A stretch of 62,782 nucleotides of DNA from Nocardioides sp. Root1257 (GCF_001425175.1 NZ_LMDV01000004.1:1-62782), one strand, 5' to 3'. Shown: positions 28,458-37,936, counted from the stretch's first letter. A program made the numbers and translations. The notes: generated by a model from the letters alone, not told the origin.

Positions 28458-29048
28458 ATGCCCATCCTCGACTTCGCCCACGCGACCGACGCTGTCTCCG
28501 CGGTGCTCGACGGCATCCGCGACGACCAGCTCGCCGACCCCACTCCGTGCCCCGACTGCACCGTCGCCGACCTGCTCCAGCACGTGAGCGGCCTGGCGGC
28601 CGCGTTCACGTACGCCGCGCGCAAGGCGCCGGTGCCTGCTGGTGGCAGCCAGGCGACCTTCGACGCCTCCCTGCTGTCGCCCGGGTGGCGGACCGAGATC
28701 CCCGCCGCGCTCGCCGGCCTGGCCGAGGCCTGGGCCGACCCGGTGGCGTACGACGGGCTCACGATGGCCGGCCCGATCGAGATGCCGGCCGACATCGCGG
28801 CCCTGGTGGCGCTCGACGAGGTGGTCGTGCACGGGTGGGACCTGGCCCGCGCGGCCGGCCTGCCCTACGACCCCGACCAGGCCGCCGTCCTCGCCTGCCT
28901 GGGCTTCGCCACCAGCTTCACGCCGCCGCCCGACGCCGGCGCCGGCCCCTTCGGCCCGCCCGTGCCCGTCCCCGACTCCGCGCCCGCGCTCGACCGGCTC
29001 GCCGGTGCCACCGGTCGGGACCCCGGGTGGGCGCCGTCTCGCTTGTAA
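28458..29048 (+). CDS. TIGR03086-type DinB/mycothiol-dependent protein
   Basis: The 196-residue protein matches the actinobacterial TIGR03086 family, related to mycothiol-dependent maleylpyruvate isomerases. Family features are TPCPDCTVADLLQHVSGLA near residue 29 and DEVVVHGWDLA with metal-binding histidines. It may transfer or remove mycothiol on an electrophile, which would suit control by a MarR sensor; the reaction is unknown. Its TAA stop lies inside the left arm of a very large palindrome. Confidence 0.85.
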   Translation: MPILDFAHATDAVSAVLDGIRDDQLADPTPCPDCTVADLLQHVSGLAAAFTYAARKAPVPAGGSQATFDASLLSPGWRTEIPAALAGLAEAWADPVAYDGLTMAGPIEMPADIAALVALDEVVVHGWDLARAAGLPYDPDQAAVLACLGFATSFTPPPDAGAGPFGPPVPVPDSAPALDRLAGATGRDPGWAPSRL

Positions 29049-29115
29049 CGCGGGGTTAGGACCACTGGTGACCCCGTTCGAACGGGGTGCCTAGTGGTCC
29101 TAACCCCGCGTTACA
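29044..29115. repeat. 72-bp near-perfect palindrome
   Basis: Arms of 23 bp (29044-29066 and 29093-29115) are exactly complementary, beginning TGTAACGCGGGG. The centre holds a second perfect 18-bp palindrome ACCCCGTTCGAACGGGGT (29071-29088). It includes the stop codon of the DinB-family gene and precedes tRNA-Ser. It could be a bidirectional terminator or a small mobile palindromic element. Confidence 0.85.
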
Positions 29116-29170
29116 GCGGTCGCGGCCCCCGCGCACCCCGCCTGATTTCGTCCCGCCCGGACCCCTCCGG

Positions 29171-29176
29171 TAATCT
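29171..29176 (+). promoter_or_regulatory. Probable -10 box of tRNA-Ser(CGA)
   Basis: TAATCT lies eight bases before the first base of the tRNA, the distance expected for a -10 element. No good -35 match is seen. Confidence 0.5.
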
Positions 29177-29183
29177 TCCGCGC

Positions 29184-29273
29184 GGTGGCGTGTCCGAGCG
29201 GCCGAAGGTGCAACACTCGAAATGTTGTGTGGGGTCAAACCCACCGTGGGTTCAAATCCCACCGCCACCGCCA
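29184..29273 (+). tRNA. tRNA-Ser(CGA)
   Basis: The acceptor arm GGTGGCG pairs with CGCCACC, followed by G and an encoded CCA. The anticodon stem CAACA/TGTTG encloses CTCGAAA, giving anticodon CGA, which reads UCG. A long variable arm (about 18 bases) is typical of serine tRNAs. The T arm is GTGGG-TTCAAAT-CCCAC. Length is 90 with CCA. Confidence 0.96.
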
Positions 29274-29275
29274 GT

Positions 29276-29306
29276 GAACGCCCCGGGTCCTCGATCCGGG
29301 GCGTTC
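29276..29306 (+). terminator. Terminator hairpin after tRNA-Ser(CGA)
   Basis: GAACGCCCCGG and CCGGGGCGTTC form an 11-bp stem with a 9-base loop, starting two bases after the tRNA CCA. No long T-run follows. Confidence 0.75.
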
Positions 29307-29359
29307 GGCGTTCCCGGGCCTGTTGTCGGGCCGCGTCGGTGCAGGTCGAGAATGTGCGC

Positions 29360-29896
29360 ATGCCGATCTTCGAGTTCGAGGGCAAGCGCCCCACCGTCCA
29401 CCCCGACGCCTTCGTCGCCCCGACCGCGACCCTGATCGGCGACGTGACCGTCGAGAAGGGCGCGAGCATCTGGTACGGCGCGGTGCTGCGCGCCGACATC
29501 TGCACGATCGTCATCGGCGAGGGCGCCAACATCCAGGACAACTCGGTCCTGCACGCGGCGCCCGGCACCAGCCTCGTCGTCGGCCGGAACTCGACCGTCG
29601 GCCACGGCTGCGTCGTGCACTGCGCCGAGGTCGGCGAGCAGGCGCTGATCGGCAACGGGTCCACCCTGCTCGACGGCGCGAAGGTTGGCCCCCGCACGCT
29701 GGTCGCCGCCGGCTCCGTGGTCACCCCTGGCACCGACCTCCCCGGCGGGATGGTCGTCGCCGGCATCCCCGCCAAGCCGACCAAGCCGATCGAGGGGACG
29801 TCGTCGGAGTTCTGGGTCGAGCAGAACCCGCCGTACTACCAGGAGCTCGCGCAGCGGCACGCCGCCGGCGCGAGCGAGGTCGAGGCGGCGTCATGA
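29360..29896 (+). CDS. Gamma-carbonic anhydrase-like hexapeptide protein
   Basis: The 178-residue protein is a left-handed beta-helix of repeated hexapeptides, as in gamma-carbonic anhydrases and PaaY/YrdA proteins. Putative zinc histidines lie in NSVLHAAPG and VGHGCVVHC. The start MPIFEFEGKRP matches family members; the frame extends upstream into the tRNA and is rejected there. Its stop overlaps the enoyl-CoA hydratase start (ATGA). It might hydrate CO2 or, as for PaaY, act on CoA thioesters, which the neighbour slightly favours. Confidence 0.9.
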   Translation: MPIFEFEGKRPTVHPDAFVAPTATLIGDVTVEKGASIWYGAVLRADICTIVIGEGANIQDNSVLHAAPGTSLVVGRNSTVGHGCVVHCAEVGEQALIGNGSTLLDGAKVGPRTLVAAGSVVTPGTDLPGGMVVAGIPAKPTKPIEGTSSEFWVEQNPPYYQELAQRHAAGASEVEAAS

Positions 29897-30651
29897 CCGT
29901 GCGGGTCGAGGTCGACGGAGCGGTGACGACGGTCGTCGTGGACCGTCCCGAGGCCCGCAACGCCGTCGACGGCCCGACCGCCGCGGCGCTGGTCGAGGCG
30001 TTCCGCGCCTTCGACGCCGACGACAGCCAGAGCGTCGCAGTCCTGTACGGCGAGGGCGGCACGTTCTGCGCGGGCGCCGACCTCAAGGCGATCGGGACCG
30101 AGCGCGGCAACCAGGTGACCGAGGACGGCGACGGCCCGATGGGCCCGACCCGGATGCGGCTCTCGAAGCCGGTGATCGCGGCGATCGACGGGTACGCCGT
30201 CGCGGGCGGCCTCGAGCTCGCGCTCTGGTGCGACCTGCGCGTGGCCGGGGGCGACGCGATCCTCGGGGTCTTCTGCCGGCGCTGGGGCGTGCCGCTGATC
30301 GACGGCGGCACCGTCCGGCTGCCTCGCCTGATCGGCGCGAGCCGGGCCATGGACCTCATCCTCACCGGCCGTCCGGTCGACGCCTGGGAGGCCGAGCGGA
30401 TGGGCCTGGTCAACCGGGTGGTCCCGGCCGGCCACGCCCGCGCCGAGGCGGAGGCGCTGGCCCGCACCCTGGCCGCGCTTCCCCAGGCCTGCTTGAGGAA
30501 CGACCGCCTCTCGATGCTCGAGCAGGAGGGCCTGACCGAGGAGGACGCGCTCGCCGCCGAGTACCGGCACGGCCTGGCCTCGCTCGAGGCCGGGGCGCTC
30601 GACGGCGCGGCGCGGTTCGCGGCCGGCGAGGGTCGGCACGGAGCCTCCTAG
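29893..30651 (+). CDS. Enoyl-CoA hydratase/isomerase family protein
   Basis: This 252-residue crotonase-fold protein has the oxyanion-hole regions GTFCAGADLKA and GYAVAGGLELALWCDL. One of the usual catalytic glutamates is not evident: the segment reads GVPLIDGGTVRLP, so it may be an isomerase, hydrolase or a hydratase variant. It is coupled to the carbonic-anhydrase-like gene by ATGA, and its TAG overlaps the convergent TAG of the next gene. Confidence 0.9.
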   Translation: MTVRVEVDGAVTTVVVDRPEARNAVDGPTAAALVEAFRAFDADDSQSVAVLYGEGGTFCAGADLKAIGTERGNQVTEDGDGPMGPTRMRLSKPVIAAIDGYAVAGGLELALWCDLRVAGGDAILGVFCRRWGVPLIDGGTVRLPRLIGASRAMDLILTGRPVDAWEAERMGLVNRVVPAGHARAEAEALARTLAALPQACLRNDRLSMLEQEGLTEEDALAAEYRHGLASLEAGALDGAARFAAGEGRHGAS

Positions 30652-30980
30652 GCCTTGCCCCTCCGCGGCGGCTCGTCCAGGCACACCGCGACCACGCTCC
30701 CGGCCCGAGCCAGGGCGAAGACCCCACGGTCGTAGGCGATCAGGCGCAGGTGACCGTCGGGGGTGCGGACCAGCACGGACGCCGGCTCGTCGTCGGCGAA
30801 GCCGGTCGTCGAGCAGTCGTGGCGGTCGAGCACCCGCTGCACGGTGCCGGGCGGGTCGGCGGTGACCGCGAGCGGGCCCCCGCCCTCGTCGTACGGCCCG
30901 GCCCAGAGACCGGCCAGCAGGACGAGGGACAGGAGCCCCGCGCGGATCACGAGGAGCGTGTGTGGGAGCCGGTGGGGCAT
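30648..30980 (-). CDS. Small exported hypothetical protein
   Basis: The 110-residue protein has an N-terminal hydrophobic segment (about 9-27) and a small beta-rich remainder with two cysteines that could form a disulfide. It is likely secreted or anchored by the uncleaved segment. The start is well supported by GAGGAGG upstream. Its stop codon overlaps that of the convergent enoyl-CoA hydratase gene (CTAG). No family is recognised. Confidence 0.75.
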   Translation of the reverse strand: MPHRLPHTLLVIRAGLLSLVLLAGLWAGPYDEGGGPLAVTADPPGTVQRVLDRHDCSTTGFADDEPASVLVRTPDGHLRLIAYDRGVFALARAGSVVAVCLDEPPRRGKA

Positions 30981-31080
30981 CGGAACCTCCTCGTACGGTG
31001 CCTCCCGCGTCCGTCCCCCCAGGGCGGGCGCGGTCCTCCCATCCGGTCAAACGACGATGTGCGCCCGGGGGTACGCGAAG

Positions 31081-31964
<884 letters not shown>

Positions 31965-31968
<4 letters not shown>

Positions 31969-33344
31969 CCTCGGGACTCGTCGACCGACACATCTCCTTC
32001 CTGGAGGCGCTGCGCGCCGCCGGGCTGTCGGTGTCGCTCGCCGAGGACCTGGACGCGATCGCGGCGCTGTCGGCGCTGCCGTGGGACGACCGGGCGACGA
32101 TCCAGGCGGGGTACGCCGCGACGCTGGTCAAGAAGCAGACCCAGCGGCCGACCTTCGACGCGCTGTTCGACGTCTACTTCCCGCGGATGGTGGGCGACGG
32201 CGTCGCGGGCCGGCGCGACGACGCCGACGCGGCCGACGGCGCGGTGCGTGACAACGCGGCGGCGCTGGCCGCCTTCCGTGAGGAGCTCGCGGACGCGCTG
32301 GCCGAGGGCGACGAGCAGGCCATGCTGGAGCTCGCCGCGGAGATGATCGCGCGCTTCGGCGCGATGCCGGGTCGTGGTCCGGGACTGTCGTCCTGGTCGG
32401 CGTACACCGCGATGCAGCGGGTGTCGCCGTCCGAGCTCGTCGACCGGATCGTGCAGGCCCTGGTGGGGGACGGGCGCCTCGACGACGAGGCCCGGCGCGA
32501 GGCCGGTCGCCGGATCGGCGGCTTCACCGCGATGGTCGAGGCGGATGCCCGGCGCCGGATCGCGGAGGAGAAGGGCCCCGAGCACGTCGCCAACGTCGCG
32601 ATCAAGCCGTCGATCGACCGGCTCGACTTCACGGCTGCGCGCCGCTCCGACCTGGAGCAGATGCGCCGCGAGATCTATCCGCTCGCGCGGCGGCTCGCCA
32701 CCCGGCTCACCCAGGAGCACCACGCGAAGCGCCGCGGGCCGCTGGACTTCCGGCGCACCGTGCGCGCGTCGATGTCGACCGGCGGCGTACCCCTGACGAC
32801 CCACCACAAGCCGAAGCGGCCGCACCGCACCGAGCTCGTCGTGCTCTGCGACGTCAGCGGCTCGGTCGCGAACTTCGCGCAGTTCACGCTGCTGCTGGTC
32901 TACGCGCTGCGCGACCAGTTCGAGAAGGTCCGCGCCTTCACCTTCATCGACCACGTCCACGAGGTCACCGAGCACTTCGTCCCCGGCGCGGACCCCGCCG
33001 ACGTACTGACCGAGCTCGCCGCCAGCACCGCCCACGCCGCGCTGTGGGGGCGCACCAACTACGGCCGGGCGCTGGCGAAGTTCGAGGAGAACCACGCCGA
33101 CGCGCTGGGCCCGAAGTCGTCCCTGCTGATCCTCGGCGACGCGCGGTCCAACTACAGCGACCTGAACCTCGACGTGCTCAAGCGCCTGTCCGGGTCCGCC
33201 CGTCATGCGTGGTGGCTGAACCCGGAGCACCGTCGGCACTGGGACACCGGCGACTCCGCCGCCACGAGGTACGGCGAGGTGGTGCCGATGGTCGAGTGCC
33301 GCAACCTCGTCCAGCTCGGCGAGTTCGTGCACGACATCCTCTGA
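31965..33344 (+). CDS. VWA-domain CoxE-like protein
   Basis: This 459-residue protein has a variable helical N-terminal half and a C-terminal von Willebrand A domain with metal-site motif CDVSGSV, as in CoxE and other MoxR partners. No signal peptide or membrane segment is seen, so it is cytoplasmic. It probably works with the adjacent MoxR ATPase. CoxD/CoxE pairs mature carbon monoxide dehydrogenase, but no molybdenum enzyme is in this window, so the client is unknown. A strong hairpin follows. Confidence 0.9.
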
Positions 33345-33353
33345 CGTGGCGGT

Positions 33354-33430
33354 GCCGGGCGGCGGTGAGCTGGCAACCTTTTCGGCGGCTCGACCGGGCA
33401 GAAACGGTTGCTTGCTCACCGCCGCCCGGC
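33354..33430. terminator. Large hairpin between convergent genes
   Basis: GCCGGGCGGCGGTGAGC (33354-33370) pairs perfectly with GCTCACCGCCGCCCGGC (33414-33430), and GCAACC with GGTTGC extends the stem inward. It fills the gap between the VWA gene and the convergent esterase-like gene, so it probably terminates both. It has the look of a mobile palindromic repeat. Confidence 0.8.
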
Positions 33431-33431
33431 G

Positions 33432-34802
33432 TCACCGCGCGCGCACGACCTGGAACACCTGGCTGGTCACCTGCGCGGAGCCGCCGAGGAACCCGCGCTC
33501 GCGCAGGCCCGCCCGCTCGGCGACGAGCGACGGGTCGCCCGAGGCGTCGACGGCGGCGGCCCCGGCCTCGTAGTGCCCGTAGCCGTGGGCGCCCACCACG
33601 GTCGTGTCGTGGCCGTCGGTGAAGGCGACGGTCGTCTGCTGGGTGCTGTCCGGGTTGTCGGTGCCGTCGAGGAGGGGGACGACGTCGCCACGATGCTCGA
33701 GCGAGAGCACGTGGACGCCGTCGGGGAAGCCGTCCACCTGGGCCGTCGGAGACCCGGCCGTCACGACGTCGGTGATGGTGAAGCCCGTGTCGCGACTGGC
33801 GAGCGCGGCGGCCTCCATCCCGCCGAGGGAGTGGCCGACCAGCAGCACCGGCTCGTGAGGCCCGATCCCGGCCCGGCGCATCGCCTCGAGGATGCCGCGC
33901 TGGTACGACGTGGGCTCGCCCGCGGCCGAGCGCAGGTCGGAGCCGAGGTCGCGGACGTCGTCGTCCTGGGTCCAGGGGAGAGTTCCGAGGTCGTCGGTGC
34001 CGGGCACGTAGACGATGTGCCGCGCACGGTCGGTGCCGCCGTCGAGGGTCTGCACCTCGAGGGTGCCGTTGTCGCGGGAGTCCGGGTCGGGCGACAGTGC
34101 GGCCACCTGGGCGAGGTGGCCGACCAGGCCCTCGACCGAGTCGGGCTGACGGTCGCGGGCGGCGACGCCGAGGTCGGGTCGCCGGGTCGTGACCGGGTCG
34201 CCGTCGTCGTACGCCGTCGCGAGCAGTGCCGTGGCCGCCCGGTTGCCGGGGACGGGCACGCCGCTCAGTCCGGTGAGCAGCCCGCCGCTGCCGTTGACCG
34301 CGTGCTGGACCGCGCCGGGGTGCCCGACCAGCCAGCGCTGCACGCCACCGCCGAGGCGGGCGCGGGCGTCGGGCGGGAGCACGCCGACGACCCCCGCCAG
34401 CGCCGGGCCGGCGCAGCGCAGGGAGAGGCCGGCCACCAGGCCGAGGCGCCAGTCGACGGCCTCGATCGCGAGGTGCGTCGCCTCGTCGCTCGCCTCGAGG
34501 GCGAGGACGGCGGCACGCACGAGGCGCGCGTCGGCCTCCCAGGCCAGCACCCCGGGCAGCAGCCCGGCCGGGCCGGTGACCGCCGCGACCACGGCGGCCT
34601 CGGCAAGCGCGAAGGTCGGCGGCGAGAGCGGCGCGGACGAGGTGAGGTCCGGGTCTGCGAGTGCCCGGAACCCGTCGCCGGCCCAACCGCGCAGCTCGTC
34701 GCCGGTCCGGTCGAGCGTGTCGGCCAGGGCGCGTACGGCGGCGTACATCGCCTCGATGCCGTCTGCCCCGCCGCTGACGTTCGTGATCTCCGCGCCGCTC
34801 AC
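33432..34802 (-). CDS. Alpha/beta-hydrolase with WXG-like N-terminus
   Basis: A 456-residue protein. Residues about 10-60 form helices with a W-A-G turn (RGWAGDG), like ESX-type helical hairpins. The C-terminal half has the lipase elbow GHSLGG and looks like a lipase/esterase or thioesterase. No signal peptide is visible. The GTG start overlaps the stop of a WXG100-like gene as GTGA. This arrangement of a small WXG protein coupled to an enzyme with a WXG-like N-terminus is typical of type VII substrates. Secretion is inference. Confidence 0.78.
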   Translation of the reverse strand: MSGAEITNVSGGADGIEAMYAAVRALADTLDRTGDELRGWAGDGFRALADPDLTSSAPLSPPTFALAEAAVVAAVTGPAGLLPGVLAWEADARLVRAAVLALEASDEATHLAIEAVDWRLGLVAGLSLRCAGPALAGVVGVLPPDARARLGGGVQRWLVGHPGAVQHAVNGSGGLLTGLSGVPVPGNRAATALLATAYDDGDPVTTRRPDLGVAARDRQPDSVEGLVGHLAQVAALSPDPDSRDNGTLEVQTLDGGTDRARHIVYVPGTDDLGTLPWTQDDDVRDLGSDLRSAAGEPTSYQRGILEAMRRAGIGPHEPVLLVGHSLGGMEAAALASRDTGFTITDVVTAGSPTAQVDGFPDGVHVLSLEHRGDVVPLLDGTDNPDSTQQTTVAFTDGHDTTVVGAHGYGHYEAGAAAVDASGDPSLVAERAGLRERGFLGGSAQVTSQVFQVVRAR

Positions 34803-35101
34803 AGCAGGCTCCCGATCTCGCGGACGGCCCGGTTGACCGCGCCACCCGCGACGGCGGCCACCGCGTCGACCGCTCGGGCGTGGCGGAGCAGGGCATCGGC
34901 TGCGTCGTCGTGCAGGTCGGCCGTCGCGGCGAGCGTCGTCAGCCGGGCCGCGACCTGGCGGCGCATCGCCTCGGCGGACCGGCCCTGCCACGGCACGTCG
35001 TCGGCCCGTCGTCGTACCCGGGCGGCCTCGGCCCGGATCTCCTGCGCGCGTTCGCGCATCCGCCCCGCGAGGTGTCGAATGCCGGTCGTGTCGGTGAGCA
35101 T
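34799..35101 (-). CDS. WXG100-like small helical protein
   Basis: The 100-residue protein has two long helical stretches separated by the turn PWQGRSAEAM, matching the W-x-G helix-turn-helix of WXG100 proteins. AAGGGGGA gives a strong ribosome site. The C-terminus lacks the YxxxD/E secretion motif. It is coupled to the hydrolase that follows and probably acts as its secretion partner or chaperone. It lies about 7 kb from the ESX locus at 42,258. Confidence 0.78.
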   Translation of the reverse strand: MLTDTTGIRHLAGRMRERAQEIRAEAARVRRRADDVPWQGRSAEAMRRQVAARLTTLAATADLHDDAADALLRHARAVDAVAAVAGGAVNRAVREIGSLL

Positions 35102-35156
35102 GTCGTCCCCCTTCGTCGTGGGGAGAGGCTCGCCGGGCCGCGGTTGTGGAGAAACC

Positions 35157-36341
35157 TCAGCGGTCGAGGGCTGTGGACAGCCGCTCGAGCGCCTCCTCGA
35201 TCTCGCTGCCCGGACCCGCGAAGCTGAGCCGCACGAAGCGACCCCCGTCGACCGTGTCGAAGTCGATGCCGGGGGCGAGGGCGACGCCCGCGGTCGTCAG
35301 CAGGTGGTGGCAGAACGCCATCGTGTCGTCGGTGAGGTGGCCGACGTCGGCGTACACGTAGAACGCGCCGTCGGCCGGCGCGAGGTCGGTGATGCCGAGC
35401 TTCGGGAGACCGTCGAGCAGGAGGCGGCGGTTGTCGGCGTAGCGCGCGACGTGGCCGTCGAGCTCGTCGTACGACGCGTCGTCGAAGGCGGCGAGGCAGG
35501 CGCGCTGGGCGATCACCGGCGGACAGATCGTGAAGTTGCCGGTGAGCACGTCGACCGCGCGACGCAGCCGGTCGGGGACCAGCATCCAGCCGATCCGCCA
35601 GCCGGTCATCGAGAAGTACTTGCTGAAGCTGGAGAAGACCACGGCGTCGCGGCTGGTCTCCCACGCGCTCCGGGCCAGGTGCGCCCCGTCGTTGACGAGA
35701 GGGGCGTACTCGATGCCGTGGTAGATCTCGTCGGAGATCAGCTGGATCTGCTGCTCCTCGCAGTACGCCGCGAGCGCGGCCAGCTCGCTGGGCAGCAGCA
35801 TCGTGCCGGTCGGGTTCGCCGGGCTGGCGACGACCAGCCCCTTGATGTCACCCAGGTCCCGGACCTGCTCGACCGTCGGCTGGAAGCGGGTCTCCGGGCC
35901 GGTCGGGATCTCGACGACCTCGCAGCCGAGCGCGGTCAGGACGTTGCGGTAGCAGGGGTAGCCGGGGCGCGCCATCGCCACCCGGTCGCCGACCTCGAAC
36001 GCCGCCAGGAACGCCAGCAGGAACCCGCCGCTGCTGCCGGTGGTGACCACGACCTCCTCCGGGCTGACCTCGATCCCGTGCGTCCGCCGGTGGTGGCCCG
36101 CGATCGCCTCGCGCAGCTCGAGGATGCCGGCCGCCGGCGTGTAGCCCAGCGGGTCGCCGGAGTCGAGCAGCCGCTTGGCCTCCTCGCGCACCGGCACCGG
36201 CGCCCCGGTCATCGGCTGCCCGGCCAGCAGGTTGAGCATGTCGCCGTGGGTGCGCTGCCGCGCCGCCGACGCCGCCAGCAGGTCCATCACGTGGAACGGC
36301 GGCACGTTGGCCCGGCTGGCCACCTGGAACCGGTCGGTCAT
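35157..36341 (-). CDS. Class I/II PLP aminotransferase
   Basis: The 394-residue protein is a fold-type I aspartate-aminotransferase-family enzyme. The PLP lysine lies in SSFSKYFSMTGWRIGW; other conserved sites are NPTG and SDEIYHG. Substrate cannot be told from sequence; close families act on aromatic amino acids, aspartate or alanine. A cluster of palindromic repeats precedes it on the upstream side. Confidence 0.92.
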   Translation of the reverse strand: MTDRFQVASRANVPPFHVMDLLAASAARQRTHGDMLNLLAGQPMTGAPVPVREEAKRLLDSGDPLGYTPAAGILELREAIAGHHRRTHGIEVSPEEVVVTTGSSGGFLLAFLAAFEVGDRVAMARPGYPCYRNVLTALGCEVVEIPTGPETRFQPTVEQVRDLGDIKGLVVASPANPTGTMLLPSELAALAAYCEEQQIQLISDEIYHGIEYAPLVNDGAHLARSAWETSRDAVVFSSFSKYFSMTGWRIGWMLVPDRLRRAVDVLTGNFTICPPVIAQRACLAAFDDASYDELDGHVARYADNRRLLLDGLPKLGITDLAPADGAFYVYADVGHLTDDTMAFCHHLLTTAGVALAPGIDFDTVDGGRFVRLSFAGPGSEIEEALERLSTALDR

Positions 36342-36359
36342 GGGGGCGAGCGTACGGGT

Positions 36360-36453
36360 GCGGGTTTCACCGGTCAGCCGCCGAAACCCGCATGACGCGC
36401 CGTGACCGCACGGCGCGGCGCGCGGGTTTTGACGGTCAGCCGGTGAAACCCGC
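36360..36453. repeat. Cluster of three small hairpin repeats
   Basis: Two 32-base palindromic units at 36360-36391 and 36422-36453 agree at 27 positions; each begins GCGGGTTT and ends GAAACCCGC around GGTCAGCCG. Between them GCGCCGTG-N4-CACGGCGC forms a third hairpin. The right unit encodes the last residues (AAGFTG) and stop of the flavoprotein gene. The layout resembles bacterial REP/BIME elements. Confidence 0.82.
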
Positions 36454-37902
36454 AGCGTGTCGGCCGGCCCGCCGCCCGAAGAACGACCCCTCGCCGAGCT
36501 GGGTGCCGGAGCAGTAGCCCTTGCCGTCCTGGGCGATGTTGGAGGCGCACGCGCCGGCGGCGTACAGGCCCGGGATGACGGAGCCGTCGGCGCGCAGCGC
36601 CTCGCCGTCCACCGAGGTCCGGATGCCGCCGAGGGTGAACCCGGCATAGATCGCCTTGCCGAGCCGCAGGTCGAAGACCGCCCACGGGCCGGTGCCCTGC
36701 GGCGCCAGCCACTCGGCACCCTTGTGGAGGTCGACGTCCTCGCCGGCCTCCGCCATCTCGTTGTAGCGCGCCAGGGTCTTCTCGACCGACCCGGCCGGGA
36801 GCCCGATCGACTCCTCGAGCTCGGCGATGGTCTCGAAGCCGTCGATCAGCGGCACCAGCGGGAACTTCGGGTACTCGACGTGCTCGCTGTCGACGATCAG
36901 GTACGCCGCGTGGTCGGGCTGCTCCATCACGAACTGCGACGTCCGCGAGTGGTAGCAGTCCTCGCTGACGAACCGCTCGCCCTGCCCGTTGACGATGAAG
37001 CCCGTCATCAGCGCGGACGGCGGGTAGAACGGCGCCGTGATGAACGGCTCCTCCATGTGCTTGAGCTCGGCCCCGACCGAGGCGCCGAGGCGGATGCCCA
37101 GCCCGTCGTCGTACGTCGAGCCGAGCGTGAAGGGCTTCTCCGCGAGGGCGGGGGTGTACGCCGCGACCATGTCGGGGTTCATCACGAACCCGCCGGCGGC
37201 GACCACCACCGACGATGCCGCCACGACCCCGGTCTCCTCGAACGAGCGCCAGGCGACGCCGACCACGGCGCCCTCGGCCGTGGCCACGAGGTTCGTCGCC
37301 CCCGTCTCGTAGCGGACCTCGACGCCGGCCTCCTCGACGCGGGCGCGCAGCAGGTCCATCACCATCTTGGTGCCCTCGGTGTCGCCCGGCACCGGCACCT
37401 TGTGGCCGCGCGGCGCCGGCACGGCCTCCTGCTTGAACGGCCAGACCTTCTCGTTGCCGGTGAACATCAGCCCCTGCGTCCCGGGCTGGATCACCGCCTT
37501 CTCCGGGTAGTAGGAGCGCTCGAACTCGAAGCCCAGCGCCTCCAGCCAGTCGAAGTGCTCGACGGAGCCGTCGCAGTACGCGCGGATCTTGTCGTGCTCG
37601 GGCTCCTTCGAGACGGAGACGAGGTACTTGTACATCTCGTCCGCCGAGTCCTCCCAGCCCGTCGCCTGCTGCACGGCGGTGCCGCCACCGAGGTAGAAGT
37701 GCCCACCGGACATCGACGAGGTGCCGCCGTGCACGGCCGCGCGCTCGAGCAGCAGCACCCGCGCACCCGCTCGGGCCGCCTCCAGGGCCGCGCAGCCGCC
37801 GGCGATGCCGAAGCCGAGCACCACCACGTCGTACCGCTCGGCCTCGGCCGGCAGCACGGAGGCGTCGAGGAGCTCGGGGTGGGCCGTACCGTCGGAGGTC
37901 AT
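36436..37902 (-). CDS. FAD-dependent oxidoreductase, ketosteroid-dehydrogenase-like
   Basis: This 488-residue flavoprotein has the dinucleotide motif VVLGFGIAGG (about 28-37) and the later GLYAAGACA and GKGYCSGTQLGEG segments of the fumarate reductase/3-ketosteroid-delta1-dehydrogenase superfamily. It likely introduces or reduces a ring C=C bond in a steroid-like or other cyclic ketone. A perfect KstR-type box lies 11 bases upstream of the ATG, supporting a sterol-related role. A TAGATT -10 element ends six bases before the start, so the message may be leaderless. The end of the gene runs into a palindromic repeat. Confidence 0.88.
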   Translation of the reverse strand: MTSDGTAHPELLDASVLPAEAERYDVVVLGFGIAGGCAALEAARAGARVLLLERAAVHGGTSSMSGGHFYLGGGTAVQQATGWEDSADEMYKYLVSVSKEPEHDKIRAYCDGSVEHFDWLEALGFEFERSYYPEKAVIQPGTQGLMFTGNEKVWPFKQEAVPAPRGHKVPVPGDTEGTKMVMDLLRARVEEAGVEVRYETGATNLVATAEGAVVGVAWRSFEETGVVAASSVVVAAGGFVMNPDMVAAYTPALAEKPFTLGSTYDDGLGIRLGASVGAELKHMEEPFITAPFYPPSALMTGFIVNGQGERFVSEDCYHSRTSQFVMEQPDHAAYLIVDSEHVEYPKFPLVPLIDGFETIAELEESIGLPAGSVEKTLARYNEMAEAGEDVDLHKGAEWLAPQGTGPWAVFDLRLGKAIYAGFTLGGIRTSVDGEALRADGSVIPGLYAAGACASNIAQDGKGYCSGTQLGEGSFFGRRAGRHAAGFTG

Positions 37903-37912
37903 GGGGCAAATC

Positions 37913-37926
37913 TAGAACAAGTTCCA
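37913..37926. promoter_or_regulatory. KstR-type operator
   Basis: TAGAACAAGTTCCA fits TnnAACnnGTTnnA, the published consensus of the TetR-family cholesterol regulator KstR, at every fixed position. It lies between divergent flavoprotein and redoxin genes separated by only 34 bases, so one site could control both. Confidence 0.65.
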
Positions 37927-37936
37927 GTCTCGTGGG

